A stretch of 64,000 nt of DNA from Thiobacter sp. AK1 (GTDB taxonomy: Bacteria; Pseudomonadota; Gammaproteobacteria; Burkholderiales; Thiobacteraceae), in the NCBI RefSeq assembly GCF_039822265.1, contig NZ_JBAJEX010000002.1, forward strand, positions 1-64,000, given 5' to 3'. Both the position numbers and the translations under genes were made by a program. Numbering within the stretch: the stretch's first letter is position 1; every line of letters starts with the position of its first letter. The notes under the pieces are model-generated. The model was not told where the DNA came from. It worked only from the letters and a program-made list of their open reading frames with translations, and did no database searches. Shown in pieces: positions 55,699 to 64,000 of the stretch.

Positions 55699-57147
55699 CT
55701 ACATCAGGACGATGTCGTACTGCTCCTGGGTGTACTGGTTTTCCACCTGCAGCGAGATGGGCTTGCCGATGAAGTCGGCAAGCTGGGCGAGGCTCTGGGA
55801 TTCCTCGTCCAGGAACAGGTCGATCACCGGCTGCGAGGCGAGGATGCGGAATTCCCGCGCATTGTACTGGCGAGCCTCGCGCAGCAGTTCACGCAGGATC
55901 TCATAGCAGACGGTCTGCGGGGTCTTGAGCTCGCCCCGCCCTTGGCAGACGGGACAGGGCTCGCACAGCACATGGGCAAGACTTTCTCGGGTACGCTTGC
56001 GCGTCATCTCCACCAGTCCCAGCGCGGTGAAGCCGTTCACCGTCATGCGCGTGCGATCGCGCGCCAAGGCCTTGCGGAACTCCTCCAGGACCGCCGCCTT
56101 GTGTTCCGCGTTGTCCATGTCAATGAAGTCGATGATGATGATGCCGCCCAGATTGCGCAGCCTCAGCTGGCGCGCGATGGCGTGGGCGGCCTCGAGATTG
56201 GTCTTGAAGATGGTGTCGTCAAAGTTGCGCCCGCCGACGAATGCACCGGTGTTCACATCGATGGTGGTGAGCGCCTCGGTCTGATCGATGATGAGATAGC
56301 CGCCAGACTTGAGCGCGACCTTGCGCGAAAGGGCCTTCTCGATTTCCGCTTCCACCTGGTAGAGGTCGAACAGGGGTCGCTCGCCCTGGTAATGCTCGAT
56401 GCGCGGCGCGACGTTAGCCACATAGCTGGCAGCGAAGGCCTGCATGCGCCCGTAGGTCTCGCGGGAGTCCACCAGGATGCGCGCGGTGTCGTCGTGGACG
56501 AAGTCGCGCAGCACGCGCAAGGGGAGGTCGAGCTCCTGGTAGAGCAGGGTCTGGGGCGGGGCGCTACGCGCCTTTTCTTCGATGCCCTGCCAGATGCGCT
56601 GCAAATACTGGATATCGGCGGCAAGTTCGCTTTCGCTGGCCGTCTCCGCACTGGTGCGCACAATGTAGCCACCACGAGCATCAAGAGGCAGCAGATGCAG
56701 GAGTCGCTCGCGTAACAGCTCGCGTTCCTCTTCGTCTTCGATGCGTTGGGAAATGCCGATGTGGGTCTCCTGGGGCAGATAGACCAACAGCCGTCCGGCA
56801 ATGCTCACTTGCGTGGACAGGCGCGCCCCCTTGGTGCCGATAGGATCCTTGATCACCTGGACCAGTAGGGTCTGTCCCTCGTGCAGGATTTTCTCGATCG
56901 GCTTTCCCTCCTGCGCCTTCTGCTGCCAAATGTCGGCCACGTGCAGAAAAGCAGCCCGTTCCAGGCCGATCTCCACGAAGGCCGATTGCATGCCGGGCAG
57001 CACGCGCGCCACCCGGCCCTGGTAGATGTTGCCCACCAAGCCTCGGCTGCTCGCCCGCTCGATGTGCAGTTCCTGTACCACGCCCTGCTGCATCACCGCC
57101 ACACGCGTTTCCTGGGGCGTGACGTTGATCAGGATTTCTTCGCTCAC
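55699..57147 (-). CDS. rng: Ribonuclease G
   Basis: A 482-residue endoribonuclease for 16S rRNA 5'-end processing and mRNA decay. An S1 domain (about 38-120; GNIYQGRVARVLPGMQSAFVEIGLERAAFLH), the catalytic DNase I-like region with IDVNTGAFVGGRN and IIIIDFIDM, and the zinc-link CEPCPVCQGRG are all present. No RNase E-type C-terminal tail. It overlaps maf by 4 bp. Confidence 0.97.
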   Translation of the reverse strand: MSEEILINVTPQETRVAVMQQGVVQELHIERASSRGLVGNIYQGRVARVLPGMQSAFVEIGLERAAFLHVADIWQQKAQEGKPIEKILHEGQTLLVQVIKDPIGTKGARLSTQVSIAGRLLVYLPQETHIGISQRIEDEEERELLRERLLHLLPLDARGGYIVRTSAETASESELAADIQYLQRIWQGIEEKARSAPPQTLLYQELDLPLRVLRDFVHDDTARILVDSRETYGRMQAFAASYVANVAPRIEHYQGERPLFDLYQVEAEIEKALSRKVALKSGGYLIIDQTEALTTIDVNTGAFVGGRNFDDTIFKTNLEAAHAIARQLRLRNLGGIIIIDFIDMDNAEHKAAVLEEFRKALARDRTRMTVNGFTALGLVEMTRKRTRESLAHVLCEPCPVCQGRGELKTPQTVCYEILRELLREARQYNAREFRILASQPVIDLFLDEESQSLAQLADFIGKPISLQVENQYTQEQYDIVLM

Positions 57148-57740
57148 GGTATGCGGATTCCGATCTTTCGCAAAAGCTCAGCCGTCTCGAACAGGGGCAG
57201 GCCCATCACTCCGCTGTAACTGCCCTCGATGCGACGCACGAACGCCGCCGCCCGGCCCTGAATCCCATAACCCCCTGCCTTGTCCAGCGGCTCACCACTG
57301 GCCACATAGGCTTCGATCTCGGATGCTGCAAGGCGCCGAAACACCACCTGCGTATCCGATAGGGCAAGCTGGAGTTTACCTTGAAACGCCAGCGCCACGG
57401 CCGTGAGCACCCGGTGGCGGCGTCCTGACAGGCGCGCCAGCATGGCCGCCGCCTCCGCAGCATCGACGGGCTTGCCGAGAAGGGTGCGGCCCAGCACCAC
57501 CACGGTGTCTGCCGCCAGCACCGGTAGGGGCGGCCAGCGACGCTTTAGCACGCGCATCGCGCCCACCTCGGCCTTGATACGCGCCAGCCGCCGCACGTGG
57601 TCCTCCGGCGTCTCGCGCGGCAGGGGTGCTTCGTTGACATCGGGCACCAAGACGCGGTGGGGAATGCCCAGCTGGCGCAGCAGTGCGCGCCGGCGCGGCG
57701 ATTGGGAAGCGAGGTAGATCAGGGGCGCGGCGTGCTTCAT
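57144..57740 (-). CDS. maf: Maf family nucleotide pyrophosphatase
   Basis: A 198-residue protein with YLASQSPRRRALLRQLG, ADTVVVLGRTLLGKPVD and GGYGIQGRAA motifs. Maf proteins hydrolyse dTTP/UTP or modified NTPs. The ATG at 57740 overlaps the end of the DUF2238 gene. Confidence 0.94.
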   Translation of the reverse strand: MKHAAPLIYLASQSPRRRALLRQLGIPHRVLVPDVNEAPLPRETPEDHVRRLARIKAEVGAMRVLKRRWPPLPVLAADTVVVLGRTLLGKPVDAAEAAAMLARLSGRRHRVLTAVALAFQGKLQLALSDTQVVFRRLAASEIEAYVASGEPLDKAGGYGIQGRAAAFVRRIEGSYSGVMGLPLFETAELLRKIGIRIP

Positions 57741-58345
57741 GAGCGAGGGCTCAGGCGTGCGAGCTGGCGGTCGTGCAGGCGCGTCAGGATGATGAGGGCG
57801 AGAATCGCACCTGCCAAGGCGAAGGCCATGTCGGACTGCGTGTCCCATTCGTCCCCCTGGGTGGCGAGGAAAGCCACCGCCGCATCACCCGAGGCTGCCG
57901 CCACCGCCCACTCGATCAGTTCATAGGCTGCGCTCAAGGCCAGGCAAAAACAGAGGATGAAGAAGTTCAGCCAGCCCCGGCCGCGAATGACATCGAGCCG
58001 GATCAGGATTTCCCTTGCCAACATGGCCGGGACGAAACCCTGGGCCAGGTGTCCCACCTTGTCGTAATTGTTGCGCTGCCAGTGGAAGACCTCGCGTAGC
58101 CAGTCGAAAAGCGGCACGTGCGCATAGGTATAGTGGCCTCCCACCATGAGGATCACCGCGTGGACCAGGATCAGCCAGTAAGCCAGGGGCGTGAGGGGAA
58201 AGCGCCGGCGCGTCGCCATCAGCAGCGGCAAGGCAATGAGCGCCGGCAGGACTTCCAAGAACCAAGTGAAATAGTCTCGCGGTGCGATGGCGGACCATAG
58301 CAGCACGCCGCCATAGATAACGAACCAGGTTGGACCCATGCTCAT
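57737..58345 (-). CDS. DUF2238 (YjdF-like) membrane protein
   Basis: A 202-residue inner membrane protein with about six helices (FVIYGGVLLWSAIAPRDYFTWFLEVLPALI, GGHYTYAHVPLFDWLR, RNNYDKVGHLAQGFVPA, GDEWDTQSDMAFALAGA). The conserved His/Asp/Glu residues are as in the family; function unknown. It overlaps rlmH by ATGA. Confidence 0.9.
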   Translation of the reverse strand: MSMGPTWFVIYGGVLLWSAIAPRDYFTWFLEVLPALIALPLLMATRRRFPLTPLAYWLILVHAVILMVGGHYTYAHVPLFDWLREVFHWQRNNYDKVGHLAQGFVPAMLAREILIRLDVIRGRGWLNFFILCFCLALSAAYELIEWAVAAASGDAAVAFLATQGDEWDTQSDMAFALAGAILALIILTRLHDRQLARLSPRS

Positions 58346-58812
58346 GGCCGATGATAGGGATGGCCCTGGCGGATGCTCATGGCGCGATAGAGGGCCTCTG
58401 CCACCAGCACCCGCACCAGGCCATGGGGCAGGGTGAGAGGCGAGAGCGACCAGGTCAGATCGGCCTGGCGCTTGATCTCGTAAGCCAGCCCATCGGCGCC
58501 ACCAATCAGGAAAGCCACGTCGCGCCCACTGGCAAGCCACGCGTCGAGCTTGGCGGCGAGCAGCCGGCTCGTGAGACCCTGGCCATGCTCGTCCAGCACC
58601 ACCCGCAGCGCGCCCCGCGGCAGCGCCGCCTCGATGCGCGCCGCTTCCGCTTGCAGCACCTGCTCTTTGCTGCGGCCACTCTCGCGTTTTTCGGGACGGA
58701 TTTCGATCAACTCGATGCGCGCTTCGCGCGGCATGCGTTTCTGATATTCGGCGAACCCTGCTTCGACCCAGTCCGGCATGCGAGTGCCGACGGCGATGAT
58801 GGCCAGCCGCAT
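58342..58812 (-). CDS. rlmH: 23S rRNA pseudouridine-1915 N3-methyltransferase RlmH
   Basis: A 156-residue SPOUT methyltransferase (AIIAVGTRMPDWVEAGFAEYQKRMP, FLIGGADGL, LPHGLVRVLVAEALYRA). It acts on the 70S ribosome. It lies 4 bp after rsfS, its usual partner. Confidence 0.96.
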   Translation of the reverse strand: MRLAIIAVGTRMPDWVEAGFAEYQKRMPREARIELIEIRPEKRESGRSKEQVLQAEAARIEAALPRGALRVVLDEHGQGLTSRLLAAKLDAWLASGRDVAFLIGGADGLAYEIKRQADLTWSLSPLTLPHGLVRVLVAEALYRAMSIRQGHPYHRP

Positions 58813-58816
58813 GCGA

Positions 58817-59179
58817 TTACGGTGCGTTGCGGCGGGCCCGGCTGGGTGAGGCGCCCCAGAGTTCTTCCAGGTTGTAATAGGCGCGCACCGCAGGGTGCAT
58901 GATGTGGACGATCACACTACCCAGATCCACCAGGATCCAGTCGCCGGCCTCCTCGCCCTCCACGCCCATGACCTGGGCACCCGCGGCCTTGGCCTTCTCT
59001 GTCACGTTGCGCGCCAGCGCCTTGGTCTGACGCGCAGACTCGCCGCTGGCCACGATCATGAAGTCGGCGATGGCAGTAAGATGCTTCACGTCCATCACCA
59101 CGATATCCTTGGCCTTGATGTCTTCCAGGGCGGCCACGACCACTTGGCGCAGGGTTTCACTGTTGGGGGCTTCGTTCAT
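58817..59179 (-). CDS. rsfS: Ribosomal silencing factor RsfS
   Basis: A 120-residue protein that binds uL14 and blocks subunit joining in starvation (DIKAKDIVVMDVKHLTAIAD, VGVEGEEAGDWILVDLGSVIVHIM-like). It overlaps nadD by about 20 bp. Confidence 0.96.
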   Translation of the reverse strand: MNEAPNSETLRQVVVAALEDIKAKDIVVMDVKHLTAIADFMIVASGESARQTKALARNVTEKAKAAGAQVMGVEGEEAGDWILVDLGSVIVHIMHPAVRAYYNLEELWGASPSRARRNAP

Positions 59180-59816
59180 AGAGTCGGTTGCGGTGAATGT
59201 AATCGAGCACGATGTCCGGCAGCAGGTAGCGGGCGCTCCGGCCCGCAGCCAGGTCGGCGCGAATGCGGGTGGCAGAAATGTTGAGGGCCGTGATGGTCTG
59301 CAGGTAGATGTGGCCCGCAGCCGTGTTTCGCAAGGCCGCGGTGTCCGTCACACGCCGTGCGCGCCACTGCGCAGCCAGGGCAGGCGGCAGGCCCGCCTGA
59401 TCGTCGGGCGACGGGAAACCGGGACGTTGCGCCACCACGATGTGGGCCAGCTCGAATAGCAAAGGCCAGCGATGCCAGCTGGTGAGTCCCAGAAAGGCAT
59501 CGGCGCCGAGGATGAGACACAGGGGCAGGTCTTGGCCCAGTTCTTGGCGCAGAGCGCTTAAAGTATCCACGGTATAGCCCGGCGCTTGGCTTGCCACCTC
59601 GCGCGCATCCGCCCAAAACAGGGGATTGCCCGCACAGGCCAGCCGCGCCATGGCCAGCCGATGGCAACCCGAGGCGTGGGGCGGGGCGCGGTGCCAGGGC
59701 TTGCCGGTGGGGATGAAGCGCACCGCGTTGAGCGCCACCCCTTCCGCCACCTCCTGGGCCAGGCGCAGATGCCCATAGTGGATGGGGTCGAAGGTGCCGC
59801 CCAGGATGCCGATCAT
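59157..59816 (-). CDS. nadD: Nicotinate-nucleotide adenylyltransferase NadD
   Basis: A 219-residue nucleotidyltransferase for NAD synthesis. IGILGGTFDPIHYGHL carries the (T/H)xxH site and ISATRIRADL the second motif. The ATG at 59816 begins MIGILGGTFDP; the longer open frame is not needed. Confidence 0.96.
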   Translation of the reverse strand: MIGILGGTFDPIHYGHLRLAQEVAEGVALNAVRFIPTGKPWHRAPPHASGCHRLAMARLACAGNPLFWADAREVASQAPGYTVDTLSALRQELGQDLPLCLILGADAFLGLTSWHRWPLLFELAHIVVAQRPGFPSPDDQAGLPPALAAQWRARRVTDTAALRNTAAGHIYLQTITALNISATRIRADLAAGRSARYLLPDIVLDYIHRNRLYERSPQQ

Positions 59817-59874
59817 GGATGGCCCATGGCCAACCGCCGTGGCCCCCGCGTGCTGCCGCCATGCCGCTGGCGCG

Positions 59875-61131
59875 TCACGTCCGCACCTGGCCGTCGCCCA
59901 GCACGACGAATTTCTGGCAGGTGAGCCCTTCCAGCCCCACCGGGCCGCGTGCGTGGATCTTGTCGGTGGAAATGCCGATCTCCGCGCCGAGGCCGTATTC
60001 GAAGCCATCGGCGAAACGCGTGGAGGCATTGACCATCACCGAGCTGGAATCCACCTCGCGCAGGAAGCGCCGCGCCCGCGTGTAGTCTTCGGTGACGATG
60101 GCATCGGTATGCTGGGAACCATAGGTGTTGATGTGCTCGATGGCGGCGTCCATGTCCGGGACGACACGGATGGAAATGATGGGAGCGAGATACTCAGTGC
60201 TCCAGTCCTCCTCGCTGGCGGGTTTCATCTCCGGGACGATGGCACGCGACTTGTCGCAGCCGCGCATTTCCACGCCCTTCTCGGCATAGATCCTCGCGAT
60301 GCGCGGCAGCACCGCAGCCGCCACGCCTTCGGCCACCAAGAGTGTCTCCATGGTGTTGCAGGTGCCGTAGCGGCTGGTTTTGGCGTTGTCGGCGATTCTC
60401 ACCGCCTTGTCCAAATCGGCCCGATCGTCGATATAGACGTGGCATACGCCATGCAAATGCTTGATCACGGGAATGCGCGCCTCGTTGATCAGCCGCTCGA
60501 TGAGCCCCTTGCCGCCGCGGGGTACGATCACGTCCACGTATTCCTTCATGGTGATGAGCTCGCCCACTGCCGCCCGGTCCGTGGTTTCGATCACCTGCAC
60601 CGCCGTCTCCGGCAGGCCGGCGGCGAGGAGCCCCTCGCGCACACAGGCGGCGATGGCTTGGTTGGAGTGGATCGCTTCCGAGCCGCCCCGCAGGATAGCG
60701 GCATTGCCACTCTTGAGGCACAGGCCCGCCGCGTCCGCGGTGACATTGGGGCGCGCCTCGTAAATGATGCCAATCACACCCAGTGGCACGCGCATGCGCC
60801 CCACCTGGATGCCCGAGGGCCGGTAATTGAGATCCGTGATGCTCCCCACCGGATCCGGCAGGGCCGCGATTTGACGCAAACCTTCGGCCATGCCCGCCAC
60901 GGTCTTGGCGTTCAAGGCGAGGCGATCGAGCAGCGCGGACTCCAGCCCGGCGGCGCGCGCGTGCTCCAGATCGCGCGCATTGGCGGCGAGGAGTTTCTCC
61001 GCATCCCGCTCGATAGCAGCGGCCATGGTGATGAGCGCGTGGTTCTTGACGCGGGTGTCCGCCCGCGCCATGACGCGGGAAGCGGCGCGGGCCTGCTGGC
61101 CCACTTGCTTCATGTACTGTTTGATGTCCAT
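59875..61131 (-). CDS. proA: Gamma-glutamyl phosphate reductase ProA
   Basis: A 418-residue enzyme of proline synthesis. The aldehyde-dehydrogenase fold shows [23 protein letters not shown], and [10 protein letters not shown] with the catalytic Cys. The ATG at 61131 has AAGGAG upstream and gives the family start MDIKQYM. Confidence 0.96.
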   Translation of the reverse strand: MDIKQYMKQVGQQARAASRVMARADTRVKNHALITMAAAIERDAEKLLAANARDLEHARAAGLESALLDRLALNAKTVAGMAEGLRQIAALPDPVGSITDLNYRPSGIQVGRMRVPLGVIGIIYEARPNVTADAAGLCLKSGNAAILRGGSEAIHSNQAIAACVREGLLAAGLPETAVQVIETTDRAAVGELITMKEYVDVIVPRGGKGLIERLINEARIPVIKHLHGVCHVYIDDRADLDKAVRIADNAKTSRYGTCNTMETLLVAEGVAAAVLPRIARIYAEKGVEMRGCDKSRAIVPEMKPASEEDWSTEYLAPIISIRVVPDMDAAIEHINTYGSQHTDAIVTEDYTRARRFLREVDSSSVMVNASTRFADGFEYGLGAEIGISTDKIHARGPVGLEGLTCQKFVVLGDGQVRT

Positions 61132-61187
61132 CTTAAGGAGTGCCCACGAAAGCCTTCGAAAAAGCGGCGCGCTTTTGCAGAAATTCT

Positions 61188-62195
61188 CTAAGCCGGCCGG
61201 GCGATGCGCAAGGCGAGCTGCAGCAAGCCATCCCACACGTCGCCCGCTGCCAACCCCTTGCTCATTCTATCAACTTCCGCTGCCCACCCCAGGGCGGCGG
61301 CGAGCCGACCCGCCGAGAGCTTGGCCAAAGCCCGGCGCGCCAGCTGCTGGCGTGACCCCCAAAAGCCCGCTTCCCGCAGCGCGACCTCCATCGCCACGCC
61401 GCGATCCAAGGCCGCGCGGGCGCGCGCCAGCCCGCGGATGGCCCAAGCCAGAACGCCCAGCACCGGCACCGGTTTTTCCCCTGCCGCCGCCAGCGCATCC
61501 AGGATGCGCGCCAGCCTCGCCACCTGGCCCGCGAGCATGGCGTCGGCGAGCTGGAATACGTCGTAACGGGAGACGTCCAGCACCGCCTCGCTCACTTCTT
61601 CGAAGCTGAGGCGGCGCGGGGGGTAGAGCAGGCCCAGTTTCTGCACTTCCTGGTGGGCGGCGAGGAGATTGCCCTCCACCTGCTCGGCGAGAAAGCGCAG
61701 CGTCTGTGCATCGGCGCTCTGTCCCTGGCGCGCCAGGCGCTCCGCCAGCCAGTCGGGCAGCTGCTCGAGCTCCACGGGGGCAATGTCCACCACCATGCCC
61801 GCATGGGCCAAGGCCTGGAACCAGCTGGCCTGGGCGGCGCGCCGGTTGACGCGCGGCAGGGTGATCACGGTGAGGGTATGGGGCGGAAGGCTGGCACAAT
61901 AGGCTTCCAACGCAGCCGCACCTTCCACGCCGGGCTTGCCCCCAGGAATGCGCAACTCGAGCATGCGCCGTGCCGCAAACAAAGACAGGCTCGCGCCGCG
62001 CGCGGCCAGCTCGGTCCATCTGAAGCCGCCTTCCACGGTGAGCACTTCGCGCTCGGTATAACCCTGGGTAACTGCCGCGGCGCGGATGGCATCCACCGCC
62101 TCCATCACCAGCAGCGGCTCATCGCCCGTGATCACGTACAACGGCGCGAGTCCGCACGCCAGATGCCGGGACAGATCGGCCGCCCGCACCTGCAT
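61188..62195 (-). CDS. holA: DNA polymerase III delta subunit HolA
   Basis: A 335-residue clamp-loader subunit ([23 protein letters not shown] start; [23 protein letters not shown]). It opens the beta clamp. It lies 2 bp after lptE, as commonly found. Confidence 0.95.
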   Translation of the reverse strand: MQVRAADLSRHLACGLAPLYVITGDEPLLVMEAVDAIRAAAVTQGYTEREVLTVEGGFRWTELAARGASLSLFAARRMLELRIPGGKPGVEGAAALEAYCASLPPHTLTVITLPRVNRRAAQASWFQALAHAGMVVDIAPVELEQLPDWLAERLARQGQSADAQTLRFLAEQVEGNLLAAHQEVQKLGLLYPPRRLSFEEVSEAVLDVSRYDVFQLADAMLAGQVARLARILDALAAAGEKPVPVLGVLAWAIRGLARARAALDRGVAMEVALREAGFWGSRQQLARRALAKLSAGRLAAALGWAAEVDRMSKGLAAGDVWDGLLQLALRIARPA

Positions 62196-62197
62196 GG

Positions 62198-62680
62198 CTA
62201 GAAAGTGGGGCGACGCCCCGCCAGCCGGCGCAGGATCTGCTGCACGGCGTCGCTTTGCATGTCACGGTAGAGGACAGCTTCCTCGGCTTCCTTGGCCAGG
62301 GCGCGCGAGGCATCGTAGGTGAGCTCGCGCGCGAGCTCGATGCTTTGCACCGGCAGCAGTTCCTTGCCTGCCGCGTCACGCACGCGGAAAGTCACACGAT
62401 AGAGGAGGCGGTATTCGCTCACGCGGCCGGCGCCACTGATGGAGAGAATCTGCTTTTCCCGCTGCTGAGACAGCACCTGGAGCACGGCCTGGGCTTTTGC
62501 AGGGTCGTCCACCACGCGGGTGTCAGTGGTGCGGATGGCGCGCGCCAGCTCCACCCCCATCTCTGGGCCGGCGTTTTCGATATAGAGACTCTGGTAGGGC
62601 AGGCTCGCCGCGCCGCGCAGCGCAAAGCCGCAGCCGGCGAGAACGAGTAGCAGGCAAAAACCGATCACGCGTGGCAACAT
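62198..62680 (-). CDS. lptE: LPS assembly lipoprotein LptE
   Basis: A 160-residue outer membrane lipoprotein with lipobox VLAGC followed by GFALRGAASLPYQSLYI, the LptE signature. It plugs LptD. lptA-lptC are 35 kb away. Confidence 0.95.
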   Translation of the reverse strand: MLPRVIGFCLLLVLAGCGFALRGAASLPYQSLYIENAGPEMGVELARAIRTTDTRVVDDPAKAQAVLQVLSQQREKQILSISGAGRVSEYRLLYRVTFRVRDAAGKELLPVQSIELARELTYDASRALAKEAEEAVLYRDMQSDAVQQILRRLAGRRPTF

Positions 62681-62682
62681 GA

Positions 62683-64000
<1,318 letters not shown>

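Overview
The window is a GC-rich piece of a bacterial chromosome, almost certainly from a chemolithotrophic sulfur-oxidising betaproteobacterium. The evidence is a complete periplasmic soxXYZAB operon, the gene order kdsD-kdsC-lptC-lptA-lptB-rpoN-hpf-ptsN-hprK-rapZ, the petABC-sspAB order, and the leuS-lptE-holA-proA-nadD-rsfS-rlmH-maf-rng order. These layouts are familiar from that class; the genus cannot be fixed from the sequence alone.

Layout. 1-2.1 kb is a scarred border: the tail of an IS481-like insertion sequence, tRNA-Lys, a double MITE, an FHA-domain gene and a second MITE. 2.4-2.9 kb holds a type IV pilin gene behind a textbook sigma-54 promoter. 3.3-7.3 kb (minus strand) is soxXYZAB, with palindromes upstream and a terminator between soxA and soxB. 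7.7-11.5 kb has a BepA-like protease, moaC, a secreted hydrolase-like protein, a TlpA-like thioredoxin and an ArsR gene cut off by a MITE. 11.5-12.3 kb is gene-poor debris with a perfect 30-bp palindrome. 12.3-16.9 kb (minus) is NIF3, the cytochrome bc1 complex and the SspA/SspB stringent proteins. 16.9-22.9 kb has a DegS/AlgW-like protease, two pseudopilins (the second behind another sigma-54 promoter), an orphan histidine kinase, an ABC-2 permease without ATPase and a helical-repeat protein. 22.9-36.9 kb is a CPA2 antiporter, then the LPS-export/KDO, sigma-54, PTS-Ntr and RapZ genes, and a run ending in ubiX, a LON-domain protein and ubiA. 37-40.7 kb has a GGDEF-EAL protein, trmB and tRNA-Phe. 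40.9-48.7 kb is an RND efflux pair with a TetR regulator, then redox enzymes (dioxygenase, old yellow enzyme, GST) with an HxlR regulator.

48.9-55.6 kb is the main accessory region. It holds a decayed type I restriction locus (hsdM fragment, fic, a 34-codon ORF, hsdS fragment), an IS1634-like remnant, the molybdate transporter modABC, a decayed molbindin fragment, a ModE-like operator, a second IS481-like remnant and a truncated MITE. 55.7-64 kb is housekeeping: rng, maf, a DUF2238 membrane protein, rlmH, rsfS, nadD, proA, holA, lptE and leuS (cut by the window end).

How it fits together. Sox enzymes oxidise thiosulfate in the periplasm and pass electrons towards the bc1 complex encoded nearby; no soxCD is present here. 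Sigma-54, encoded in the window, probably drives both pilin promoters. Mobile DNA has been used as regulatory and coding material: the outer end of the IS481-like element supplies a consensus -35 box for tRNA-Lys at one site and for the ModE-controlled mod operon at the other, and MITE copies supply the stop codon of one gene and the truncated end of another.
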